Shown: piece by piece, positions 1 through 6,129 of the stretch
Layout of the letters: each line of letters starts with the position of its first letter
Position numbering within the stretch: the stretch's first letter is position 1
From: CBFIJI01 sp965662885
GTDB taxonomy: Bacteria; Bacteroidota; Bacteroidia; Flavobacteriales; Flavobacteriaceae
Length of the DNA stretch: 9,086 nucleotides
Direction: 5' to 3'
NCBI GenBank assembly: GCA_965662885.1
Contig: CBFIJI010000087.1
Coordinates: 1 to 9,086 of the forward strand
Notes under the pieces: model-generated
The model's input: the letters and a program-made list of their open reading frames with translations, nothing else
Database searches by the model: none
Told to the model about the DNA's origin: nothing
Program-made: the position numbers and the translations under genes

Positions 1-46
1 GAGACGCAGTAAATAAGAGTCGTTCTTTGGTAACCGGATGATCCAA
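1..46 (-). pseudogene. In-frame C-terminal continuation of the pseudouridine synthase beyond a TAA
   Basis: Reading the minus strand in the same frame past the TAA at 47-49 gives LDHPVTKERLLFTAS down to base 2, with no further stop before the window edge. RluA-family proteins have exactly this kind of segment after the HAR-x-L strand: a hydrophobic stretch, then HPV-T/S-K/G-E, then a short strand ending near FxAPxP. So the open frame is intact on both sides of a single stop codon, with no frameshift. I infer either a recent nonsense mutation, for example from a Ser, Glu or Gln codon, or a base error in the sequence. The true end of the gene lies outside the window. Confidence 0.7.
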
Positions 47-640
47 TTATAAACTACGTGCATGCAGACAAATACTTCCGTCGGGATTACTTCGTTTGGC
101 CCCATATTTTAAATCTCCTTTAATGGGATGACCAATAGCACTCAGTTGGGCACGTATTTGATGATGCCGTCCTGTTTTTAAAACAATGGATAAAAGGCTA
201 TAATGATCCATCACCATTTGTCTTTTAAAATCCAACAATGCTTTTTTACTCTGTGGTACTTCTTTTATATGTGCTTTGGATTTGTTGTTTTTGGTATTTC
301 GGATCATCCAATGGGTTAGACTTCCGCTAGGTCGATCAAACGGATTACTCACAATGGCCCAATAAATCTTGTTGGTTTTACGCTCGTTAAATTGCGCATT
401 GAGTCGTGTTAAAGCTTTTGAGGTTCGTGCAAATACGACAGCTCCTGAGGTGGGGCGATCTAACCGATGGACAACCCCTAAAAAAACAGCACCGGGTTTG
501 TTGTATTTTTTTTTAATGTAAGCTTTAACTAGTTCAACCAAGGGGATATCACCTGTTTTGTCCCCTTGCACCAATTCGCCAGGTGATTTATTGATGACAA
601 TCAGATGATTGTCTTCATAAAGAATTTTAGCGGCTTGCAA
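47..640 (-). CDS. RluA-family RNA pseudouridine synthase, C-terminus cut by an in-frame stop
   Basis: Enzyme of the RluA/RluD type, which isomerises uridine to pseudouridine in rRNA or tRNA in the cytoplasm. The 197-residue product has the family signature HRLDRPTSG (residues 58-66) with the catalytic Asp at 61, then RHHQIRAQLSAIGHPIKGDLKYGA, here split as RHHQIRAQL (about 158-166) and GDLKYG (about 175-180). There is no N-terminal S4 domain. The start is a TTG at 638-640. It is the only standard start codon, because the frame is closed by a TGA at 662-664 and no Met lies before the conserved core. It begins 11 bases after the panB stop, so the two are probably co-transcribed. The protein ends at LHARSL, where homologues normally continue for roughly 30 residues. 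The frame after the TAA still encodes that continuation (see the 1-46 entry). Family assignment is firm; the target base is unknown, and the gene may be a pseudogene. Confidence 0.85.
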   Translation of the reverse strand: MQAAKILYEDNHLIVINKSPGELVQGDKTGDIPLVELVKAYIKKKYNKPGAVFLGVVHRLDRPTSGAVVFARTSKALTRLNAQFNERKTNKIYWAIVSNPFDRPSGSLTHWMIRNTKNNKSKAHIKEVPQSKKALLDFKRQMVMDHYSLLSIVLKTGRHHQIRAQLSAIGHPIKGDLKYGAKRSNPDGSICLHARSL

Positions 641-651
641 AGGGTAAAGTC

Positions 652-1467
652 TTAATACTGTTCATCTTCATTCGGAAAATTAAGACTTTTAACATCAGCG
701 ACATATCGGGCTACTGCATCGTTAATTTCTTTGTTTAAGTCCAAATAGCGTCGTAAAAAACGCGGACTGAATTCATGGGTCATTCCAAGCATATCTGGAA
801 GAACTAAAACTTGTCCATCGACACCATTTCCAGCGCCAATTCCGATGACAGGAATTTTAATTGATGCAGCTACTTTTGTTGCCAATGCAGCAGGAATTTT
901 TTCCAAAACCAAACCAAAACAGCCAACGTCTTCTAACATTTTAGCATCTTCTATTAATTGAGCAGCTTCTTCTTCTTCTCGAGCTCTAACGGTATATGTT
1001 CCAAATTTATAGATGGATTGAGGAGTTAGACCCAAATGGCCCATCACGGGAATTCCCGCTTGCAGGATGCGTTCGATCGAATCTTTAATTTGAGCACCTC
1101 CCTCTAATTTAACCGCATGGGCTCCTGATTCTTTCATAATTCGAATGGCGGAGCGGAGGGCTTCTTTAGAGTCCGCCTGATAGGTTCCAAAAGGAAGATC
1201 GACCACTACTAAAGCGCGTCGAACAGCACGTATGACACTCGAAGCATGATAAATCATTTGATCCAAAGTAATGGGTAAGGTGGTTTCATATCCTGCCATC
1301 ACATTTGAAGCTGAATCACCGACAAGAATCACATCAATTCCCGCACGGTCTACTATGCCTCCAAAGGTATAGTCATAGGCAGTTAACATTGAAATCTTTT
1401 CACCTTTGGCTTTCATTTTTGCCAATGTACTGGTGGTTATTCGAGTATATTCCTTTTTCGTCATCAC
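652..1467 (-). CDS. panB: 3-methyl-2-oxobutanoate hydroxymethyltransferase (ketopantoate hydroxymethyltransferase)
   Basis: PanB transfers a hydroxymethyl group from 5,10-methylene-THF to 2-oxoisovalerate, giving ketopantoate. This is the first committed step of pantothenate and CoA synthesis in the cytosol. The 271-residue product is full length for the family, a decameric TIM barrel. Visible motifs are MLTAYDY (27-33), ILVGDS (47-52) with the metal-binding Asp at 51, VVVDLPFG (87-94) with Asp 90, KLEGG (120-124) with Glu 122, GHLGLTPQS (143-151), VLEKIP (187-192) with Glu 189 as the likely catalytic base, and GIGAG (209-213). The outermost start is GTG at 1465-1467, directly followed by ATG at 1462-1464. 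The ATG is the more natural start, which would give 270 residues. The pseudouridine synthase follows after 11 bases, a pairing I recall from other flavobacteria. Upstream lies a 189-base gap that should hold its promoter. Confidence 0.97.
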   Translation of the reverse strand: MMTKKEYTRITTSTLAKMKAKGEKISMLTAYDYTFGGIVDRAGIDVILVGDSASNVMAGYETTLPITLDQMIYHASSVIRAVRRALVVVDLPFGTYQADSKEALRSAIRIMKESGAHAVKLEGGAQIKDSIERILQAGIPVMGHLGLTPQSIYKFGTYTVRAREEEEAAQLIEDAKMLEDVGCFGLVLEKIPAALATKVAASIKIPVIGIGAGNGVDGQVLVLPDMLGMTHEFSPRFLRRYLDLNKEINDAVARYVADVKSLNFPNEDEQY

Positions 1468-1656
1468 GATTGGTTTTTGTAAAAATAGTTTGTTTTGTGA
1501 AATTGCAATAAAGAAGTCACAAAATCTAAGTTGTTTTTTTAAGTTATTGCTACTAGATGCCTGCGTTTAAACTATTAGTAGATAGTTATTCTTTAAATCA
1601 TGGAGAAATAGTAAGCGACAAGCTGTCAGTTTTTTTGTTTTGGTTAAAAGTTGAGG
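1468..1656. other. Intergenic region between the lemA/TPM operon and panB
   Basis: This AT-rich gap of 189 bases lies between two minus-strand genes, so it should contain the end of the lemA-TPM transcript and the promoter of panB. I found no exact TAnnTTTG element on the minus strand. The closest is TAGATTTTG near 1522-1530, one base too long and without a clear -33 partner. A 6-bp inverted repeat (AACTAT, 6-base loop, ATAGTT) sits at 1570-1587 and a short one (GACA, 3-base loop, TGTC) near 1616-1626. Neither is followed by a T-run in the minus direction, so neither makes a convincing terminator. No RNA gene or small coding frame is evident. Confidence 0.5.
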
Positions 1657-1758
1657 TTACCAACTTCCACCACCACCTCCGCCGCTAAAGCCACCACCGC
1701 CAAAGCCACCGCCAAAACCACCTGAGCCAAAGCCACCTCCGCCAGATTTAAAACCACC
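1657..1758 (-). repeat. Low-complexity glycine codon tract encoding the TPM protein tail
   Basis: This stretch encodes residues 229-262 of the TPM protein as imperfect Gly-Gly-Phe and Gly-Gly-Ser units, seen on the plus strand as repeated CCACC/GCC triplets. It is visibly richer in G+C than the flanking DNA. Such tracts can slip in replication and can be misassembled, so the exact number of glycines should be treated with some caution. The frame stays open through it to a natural GSW end. Confidence 0.6.
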
Positions 1759-2445
1759 ACTTCGGTAACTTCTTCTTCCAACCTGACTCAGCAAAATAGC
1801 ATCAATAAGACTGGTGTCACGATAACTTCCGCTACCTGGACCTCCGTTATTCCTTTTGATAGCTCGAAAAATTAGAAAAATCATAATTACAATAAAAATC
1901 ACAACTCCTTTTGGAAAACCACTAGGCTTTTTCTTGGTGTTCGTATTCTTAAACGTGCCGTTTAAAATTTCGAAAATGGCTTTTGTTCCAAGATCCAAAC
2001 CTGCATAATAGTCTCCACGTTTAAATTCAGGGATTATGATTGTTCTTGTGAGTGACCCCAGAGTTCCTGCAGTAAGTTTATATTCCACTCCATAACCCGG
2101 TGAAATCCAAATTTCTCGCTCTTGTTCTGCTAACAAAATAAAGACGCCGTTGTCTTCCTTGGCTTGACCAATTCCCCATTCTTGTGCCCATTTGGGGGTG
2201 AGAATACCAATATTCTCCCCTTCAATGGTGTTTACGGTTACTATTACAATTTGTGTGGAGGTGCTATCGGCATAGCGAAGTAATTTGTTTTTTAAGCTTA
2301 CTTCTTGATTGTCACTTAATAATTCAGCATAGTCATAAACACTCGTTTGAACCTTTGGTTTTTCGGGTATTGAAAATTGACTAAATACACTTTGTGAAAG
2401 GAGTAGTACAAGCGTTACAACAAAATAATTTTTAAATATTTTCAT
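1657..2445 (-). CDS. Exported, membrane-anchored TPM-domain protein with glycine-rich tail (YgcG-like)
   Basis: TPM-domain (TPM_phosphatase, YgcG-type) protein of 262 residues. Its biochemical role is not firmly known; family members have been linked to photosystem repair in plants and to the bacterial envelope. The N-terminus is a signal peptide: MKIFKNYF, a hydrophobic run at about 8-18, and a likely cut after SVFS (22). The TPM domain spans about 34-165 and includes VYDYAELLSD (36-46), TQIVIVTVNT, a DNGVFILLA core (98-106) and ISPGYGVE (114-121). A transmembrane helix follows at about 180-195, then basic residues RAIKR. The tail from 229 is almost only Gly, Ser and Phe and ends in GGGGSW, typical of this subfamily. 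By the positive-inside rule I infer the TPM domain outside the membrane and the tail inside. The ATG directly abuts the stop of the preceding TPM gene (TAAATG), pointing to translational coupling. It is the last gene of the lemA operon. Confidence 0.9.
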   Translation of the reverse strand: MKIFKNYFVVTLVLLLSQSVFSQFSIPEKPKVQTSVYDYAELLSDNQEVSLKNKLLRYADSTSTQIVIVTVNTIEGENIGILTPKWAQEWGIGQAKEDNGVFILLAEQEREIWISPGYGVEYKLTAGTLGSLTRTIIIPEFKRGDYYAGLDLGTKAIFEILNGTFKNTNTKKKPSGFPKGVVIFIVIMIFLIFRAIKRNNGGPGSGSYRDTSLIDAILLSQVGRRSYRSGGFKSGGGGFGSGGFGGGFGGGGFSGGGGGGSW

Positions 2446-2886
2446 TTATCCTTTTGAAATTTCATCATTCAATTCATTAATATCATTGCTCGTGTAGGGA
2501 AAGAATTGTTTTAATTTTTCACCAATATCCAAAACTGCCAATTCCAATCCTTTTGAAAAGTCACCTACCTTAAAATGTTGGAGTACCAAATCTCTTTCCG
2601 AATCCCAAAAACGATCACTTACTTTTTTGTGAATCCCTTCATCCCCAATGATGGCGAATTTTTTACTTTCAACAGCTACATATAATAAGACACCATTGCG
2701 CGCTTCTGTTTTATACATTTTTAAAGAATTAAAAACAGTAATTGCTCTTTCAATAGGGTCTTTATCCGTTTTCTTTTCAATATGTATTCGTATCTCCCCA
2801 GAGGTATTTTTTTCTGCAACTCCAATGGCTTCAATGAGAGATTGTTCTTGCTCAGCCGTTAAGAATTCGTCTTTTTGTTTTCCCAC
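2446..2886 (-). CDS. Soluble TPM-domain protein
   Basis: Second TPM-domain protein of the operon, 146 residues, with no signal peptide or transmembrane segment, so probably cytoplasmic. The domain covers nearly the whole protein: TAEQEQSLIEAI (10-21), NTSGEIRIHIE (27-37), ARNGVLLYVAVESKKFAIIGD, seen here as NGVLLYV (64-70) and FAIIGDEGIH (77-86), and a C-terminal helix LELAVLDIGEKL (114-125). It lacks the glycine-rich tail of its partner. The start is GTG at 2884-2886, only 2 bases after the lemA stop. The frame is closed upstream by a TAA at 2893-2895 and the first internal Met is at residue 57, inside the domain, so no ATG start is possible. The stop touches the ATG of the next TPM gene. 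Exact function is unknown; a role together with LemA at the membrane is inferred from the gene order. Confidence 0.88.
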   Translation of the reverse strand: MGKQKDEFLTAEQEQSLIEAIGVAEKNTSGEIRIHIEKKTDKDPIERAITVFNSLKMYKTEARNGVLLYVAVESKKFAIIGDEGIHKKVSDRFWDSERDLVLQHFKVGDFSKGLELAVLDIGEKLKQFFPYTSNDINELNDEISKG

Positions 2887-2888
2887 GA

Positions 2889-3488
2889 TTATTTAAAATC
2901 AAAATTAACATCTGGTGATTGGTCCGCTCCAGCTTCTGCTTCAAAGTAGGGTTTTCCTTCAAGATCAAAAAAACCAGCAAGCACAGTATTCGGAAACGTT
3001 TTTACATATTTATTGTAAGGTTTAATATTTTCATTAAAGCGTGTTCGTGCTGTGAGAACCTGATTTTCCGTACTGGTTAATTCATCCTGTAATTTGAGAA
3101 AATTTTGATTTGCTTTTAAATCAGGATAACGTTCAACAGTCACCAACAAACTTTTTAATGCCCCACTCAAGCCTCCTTGAACCTTATTAAATTGAGCCAA
3201 TTGCTCAGGGGTGATGTTGGAAGGATCAATGGAAACCGAAGTGGCTTTTGATCTTGCCTCGATGACAGCCGTTAAGGTTGATTTTTCAAAATCGGCAGCC
3301 CCTTGAACGGTTTGAACTAAATTTCCAATCAAATCTGTTCGTCGTTGATATGCAGTTTGAACATTCCCCCAGCTTTCGGAAACATTTTCGTTTAAACCAA
3401 TAGCCGTATTGTAAAATCCTTTTACCCAACTGTATCCAGTAAAAGCAATAAGCCCAACAATTATTAATGCAATAAGTCCTTTTTTCAT
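2889..3488 (-). CDS. lemA: LemA family protein
   Basis: LemA-family membrane protein of 199 residues, about the usual length. An N-terminal transmembrane helix (about 4-22, KKGLIALIIVGLIAFTGYSW) serves as the anchor; the rest is mainly helical and predicted to lie outside the cytoplasm, which is inferred from the family topology. Hallmarks are the YNxxxxLNExVxxxWxNVxxxYQRRxDLIxNLV region (26-58), RYPDLKANQNFLKLQDEL (120-137) followed by TSTENQ, and FPNTVLAGFF (165-174). The ATG at 3486-3488 fits the start of the transmembrane segment. It is the first gene of a tight operon with two TPM-domain genes, an arrangement I recall as common in Bacteroidota, often with further genes upstream. Here the upstream neighbour is a divergent dnaK instead. 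The molecular role of LemA is not settled. Confidence 0.94.
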   Translation of the reverse strand: MKKGLIALIIVGLIAFTGYSWVKGFYNTAIGLNENVSESWGNVQTAYQRRTDLIGNLVQTVQGAADFEKSTLTAVIEARSKATSVSIDPSNITPEQLAQFNKVQGGLSGALKSLLVTVERYPDLKANQNFLKLQDELTSTENQVLTARTRFNENIKPYNKYVKTFPNTVLAGFFDLEGKPYFEAEAGADQSPDVNFDFK

Positions 3489-3730
3489 AATAGGTGTTTT
3501 TTATAATGTCGTTAACAAACCTTATAAATCAAAAATGATTCCACGTTTTCATTCTAAACACAGCCCTTAAAACTAAAGACCATAAAATATTGATATTGTG
3601 ATTGTTATGGTTGACGACTCGTGTGTTTAGTAGCTGCTGTTTTTTTGACCTAACTTTTATTTATGACAATGTGACAGATTTGATGCAATGGCATAATGCT
3701 TGAATATAATCAAGCAAATTAAAATTAGAT
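3489..3730. promoter_or_regulatory. Divergent intergenic region between lemA and dnaK
   Basis: These 242 AT-rich bases separate the minus-strand lemA operon from plus-strand dnaK, so both promoters should lie here. No exact TAnnTTTG element stands out for either gene. Near matches are CAGATTTG at 3675-3682 and TAACTTTT at 3651-3658 toward dnaK, and CATTTTTG (minus strand, 3530-3537) toward lemA; none has a well-placed TTTG partner. I see no CIRCE operator (TTAGCACTC, 9 bases, GAGTGCTAA). The clearest structure is the inverted repeat at 3697-3716, listed separately. No small gene is apparent. Confidence 0.5.
3697..3716 (+). promoter_or_regulatory. Perfect 7-bp inverted repeat just upstream of dnaK
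   Basis: TGCTTGA and TCAAGCA are exact reverse complements separated by six bases (ATATAA). The repeat ends 14 bases before the dnaK ATG. It could be an operator for a dimeric regulator or a small hairpin in the dnaK leader RNA that affects ribosome access. It is not the CIRCE sequence bound by HrcA. The structure is directly visible; any function is inferred. Confidence 0.45.
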
Positions 3731-5644
3731 ATGAATAAAATTATTGGAATTGATTTAGGAACAACTAACTCATGCGTTTCGGTAATGGAAGGTAACGAGC
3801 CTGTTGTAATACCCAATGCAGAAGGAAAAAGAACAACCCCTTCAGTAATAGCCTTTGTGGAAGGTGGTGAAATCAAGGTGGGTGACCCTGCAAAAAGACA
3901 AGCAGTAACTAACCCTACCAACACCATTGCATCCATCAAGCGTTTTATGGGGAACAAATACTCAGAATCCAACAAAGAGGTTTCGACAGTTGCTTATAAA
4001 GTAGTGAAAGGTGATAATGACACACCACGTGTTGATATCAATGGTCGTTTATATACGCCACAAGAATTGTCGGCAATGACCTTACAGAAGATGAAAAAAA
4101 CTGCGGAAGACTATTTGGGTCATGACGTAACAGAAGCTGTGATCACGGTTCCTGCCTACTTTAATGATGCCCAACGTCAAGCCACCAAAGAAGCTGGTGA
4201 GATTGCAGGTTTAAAAGTACAACGTATTATCAATGAACCTACAGCAGCAGCCTTGGCTTACGGTTTAGATAAAGGAGGTGCTGATCGAAAAATTGCTGTT
4301 TATGATTTAGGAGGAGGAACTTTTGACATCTCCATTCTTGAATTAGGAGATGGTGTATTTGAAGTATTATCTACCAATGGGGATACCCATTTAGGAGGAG
4401 ATGATTTTGATCAAGTAATTATTGATTTCTTAGCGGAAAAGTTTAATAAGGACGAACAAATCGATTTACGTAAAGATCCGATGGCGTTGCAGCGTTTAAA
4501 AGAAGCTGCAGAAAAAGCAAAAATCGAATTGTCCTCATCGGCACAAACGGAAATTAACTTACCCTATGTCACAGCCACTGCTTCAGGACCTAAGCACTTG
4601 GTAACTACTTTAACACGCGCTAATTTTGAGCAATTAGCTGATGAATTAGTTAAGCGCTCCATGGCTCCTGTTAAAAAAGCTTTAGACGATGCTGGATTGT
4701 CAACTTCTGATGTTGATGAAGTCATCCTTGTAGGAGGATCAACACGAATCCCAATCATTCAAGGAGAAGTTGAAAAGTTTTTTGGTAAAAAACCCTCTAA
4801 AGGAGTTAACCCAGATGAAGTAGTTGCTATTGGTGCAGCCATTCAAGGTGGAGTTTTAACGGGTGATGTTAAAGATGTACTTTTATTAGACGTAACACCA
4901 CTTTCCTTAGGAATTGAAACTATGGGAGGAGTTATGACTAAATTGATTGACGCCAACACCACCATTCCTACAAAAAAATCGCAAGTATTTTCTACGGCGG
5001 CCGATAGCCAGCCCTCTGTTGAAATACATGTCATTCAGGGAGAGCGGTCCATGGCCAATGACAACAAAACAATTGGACGTTTCCATTTAGACGGTATTCC
5101 ACCAGCTCCACGCGGAACTCCTCAAATTGAGGTTACTTTTGATATTGATGCCAACGTAATCATTAAAGTTAATGCACAAGATAAAGCGACTGGAAAATCT
5201 CAGGATATTCGAATTGAAGCTTCGTCAGGATTAACAGAAGAAGAAATTGATAAAATGAAAAAAGAAGCGGAGGCTAACGCTGAAGCAGATAAAAAAGTGA
5301 AAGAAGAAGTCGATAAGCTTAACAGTGCAGACCAAATGATTTTCCAAACGGAAAAGCAACTAAAAGAATTTGGTGATAAACTTTCTGCCGACAAAAAGCA
5401 ACCGGTTGAAGCTGCTTTAGAAACTTTGAAAAAAGCGTATGAATCCAAAGAAATCGCTCAAATTGATCCAGCTTTGGAGGCCATCAATGAGGCTGGGAAA
5501 AACGCTTCGGAAGAAATGTACAAAGCTCAAGCCGAAGCTGGAGGAGAACAGCAAGCACCGCCACAAGGCGAGCCTGCTCCAGATGCTTCTGCCGCTTCAG
5601 ATGCTGACGACGTTCAAGATGTTGACTTCGAAGAAGTAAAATAG
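3731..5644 (+). CDS. dnaK: Molecular chaperone DnaK (Hsp70)
   Basis: Cytosolic Hsp70 chaperone that binds exposed hydrophobic peptide segments in cycles of ATP hydrolysis, with DnaJ and GrpE as partners. The 637-residue product is complete. The N-terminal ATPase domain (about 1-380) has IGIDLGTTNSCVSV (5-18), VPAYFNDAQRQATKEAG (140-156), NEPTAAALAYG (168-178), YDLGGGTFDIS (191-201) with the phosphate-contacting Thr 197, and VGGSTRIP (334-341). The interdomain linker DVLLLDVTP (382-390) leads into the substrate-binding beta domain (about 391-500), then the helical lid and a Gln/Ala/Pro-rich tail ending DVDFEEVK. The ATG gives the standard N-terminus MNKIIGIDLG. It is monocistronic here: dnaJ and grpE are not adjacent, lemA diverges upstream and a strong terminator follows. 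Heat induction is likely from the family but no known heat-shock element is visible. Confidence 0.99.
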   Translation: MNKIIGIDLGTTNSCVSVMEGNEPVVIPNAEGKRTTPSVIAFVEGGEIKVGDPAKRQAVTNPTNTIASIKRFMGNKYSESNKEVSTVAYKVVKGDNDTPRVDINGRLYTPQELSAMTLQKMKKTAEDYLGHDVTEAVITVPAYFNDAQRQATKEAGEIAGLKVQRIINEPTAAALAYGLDKGGADRKIAVYDLGGGTFDISILELGDGVFEVLSTNGDTHLGGDDFDQVIIDFLAEKFNKDEQIDLRKDPMALQRLKEAAEKAKIELSSSAQTEINLPYVTATASGPKHLVTTLTRANFEQLADELVKRSMAPVKKALDDAGLSTSDVDEVILVGGSTRIPIIQGEVEKFFGKKPSKGVNPDEVVAIGAAIQGGVLTGDVKDVLLLDVTPLSLGIETMGGVMTKLIDANTTIPTKKSQVFSTAADSQPSVEIHVIQGERSMANDNKTIGRFHLDGIPPAPRGTPQIEVTFDIDANVIIKVNAQDKATGKSQDIRIEASSGLTEEEIDKMKKEAEANAEADKKVKEEVDKLNSADQMIFQTEKQLKEFGDKLSADKKQPVEAALETLKKAYESKEIAQIDPALEAINEAGKNASEEMYKAQAEAGGEQQAPPQGEPAPDASAASDADDVQDVDFEEVK

Positions 5645-5661
5645 TTAAGATTACACTTAAT

Positions 5662-5700
5662 GAAAACCTTCCCTGCATTCCTCGGAAGGTTTTCTTATTT
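5662..5700 (+). terminator. Rho-independent terminator of dnaK
   Basis: GAAAACCTTCC (5662-5672) pairs perfectly with GGAAGGTTTTC (5684-5694), an 11-bp stem with an 11-base loop, followed by TTATTT. It begins 17 bases after the dnaK stop and ends before the thioesterase gene. This separates dnaK from the menaquinone cluster, although the stem's A/T base also allows some function in the reverse direction. Confidence 0.85.
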
Positions 5701-5712
5701 TAGACCTATACT

Positions 5713-6129
5713 ATGGACAAAGAAGAAATATTAAAGATAAGCAACACGATCTGCAAAAACACCTTGATGGAAACCCTTTCCATCAGTTTTGTTGATGCAG
5801 GAGAAAATTTTTTAACGGCTAAAATGCCCGTTAATGAACGGGTCTTTCAGCCCGATGGTGTTCTTCATGGTGGCGCCACTTTTGCCCTAGCAGAAAGTGT
5901 GGGAAGTGCAGCTTCTTATATCTTTAATAAAAGAAAAGATCATGTAGTACGTGGAATAGAAATGTCAGGTAACCACTTGAAAAGTGCAAGATCAGGGTAT
6001 GTTTATGCTAAAGCAAAACCCATTCACTTCGGAAAAACAACCCAATTATGGGAAATTAAAGTTACTGATGATCATGATAACCTTATCTCCAGTATTAAGC
6101 TTACCACAATAACGATACCTAAAAAGTAA
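5713..6129 (+). CDS. menI: Hot-dog fold acyl-CoA thioesterase, probable DHNA-CoA thioesterase (YdiI/MenI type)
   Basis: PaaI-type hot-dog thioesterase of 138 residues, the normal length. The active-site segment QPDGVLHGGATFALAES spans 46-62. It carries the HGG turn (52-54) on the catalytic helix and the likely general base Glu 61, matching Glu 63 of E. coli YdiI. The stretches GIEMSGNHLKSAR (81-93), KPIHFGKTTQLWEI (102-115) and SSIKLTTITI (126-135) also closely match YdiI as I remember it. YdiI hydrolyses 1,4-dihydroxy-2-naphthoyl-CoA to DHNA in menaquinone synthesis. Placement directly before menF and menD supports that role here; the general label would be a PaaI-family thioesterase. The stop TAA is immediately followed by the menF ATG, so the two are probably translationally coupled. 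The start ATG lies 13 bases after the dnaK terminator; I see no clear promoter in between. Confidence 0.85.
   Translation: MDKEEILKISNTICKNTLMETLSISFVDAGENFLTAKMPVNERVFQPDGVLHGGATFALAESVGSAASYIFNKRKDHVVRGIEMSGNHLKSARSGYVYAKAKPIHFGKTTQLWEIKVTDDHDNLISSIKLTTITIPKK

Noticed and set aside
1616..1640. Possible terminator: GACA-AGC-TGTC followed by a T-run on the plus strand
   Set aside because: The stem is only 4 bp, and no plus-strand gene lies upstream that would need it.
1661..1758. Short direct repeats resembling a CRISPR or minisatellite
   Set aside because: Units are irregular glycine codons in frame with the TPM protein tail, with no spacers of constant length.
3630..3650. Run of seven T next to AGCTGCT upstream of dnaK
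   Set aside because: No stable stem can form, and the position does not follow any gene on the plus strand.
3661..3975. Open frame of 104 codons on the minus strand overlapping the start of dnaK
   Set aside because: Most of it is antisense to the strongly conserved dnaK N-terminus, and its protein has no recognisable domain.
5439..5678. Small frames on both strands over the dnaK 3' end
   Set aside because: They reflect the repetitive Ala/Glu/Gln/Lys codons of the DnaK lid and tail read out of frame.
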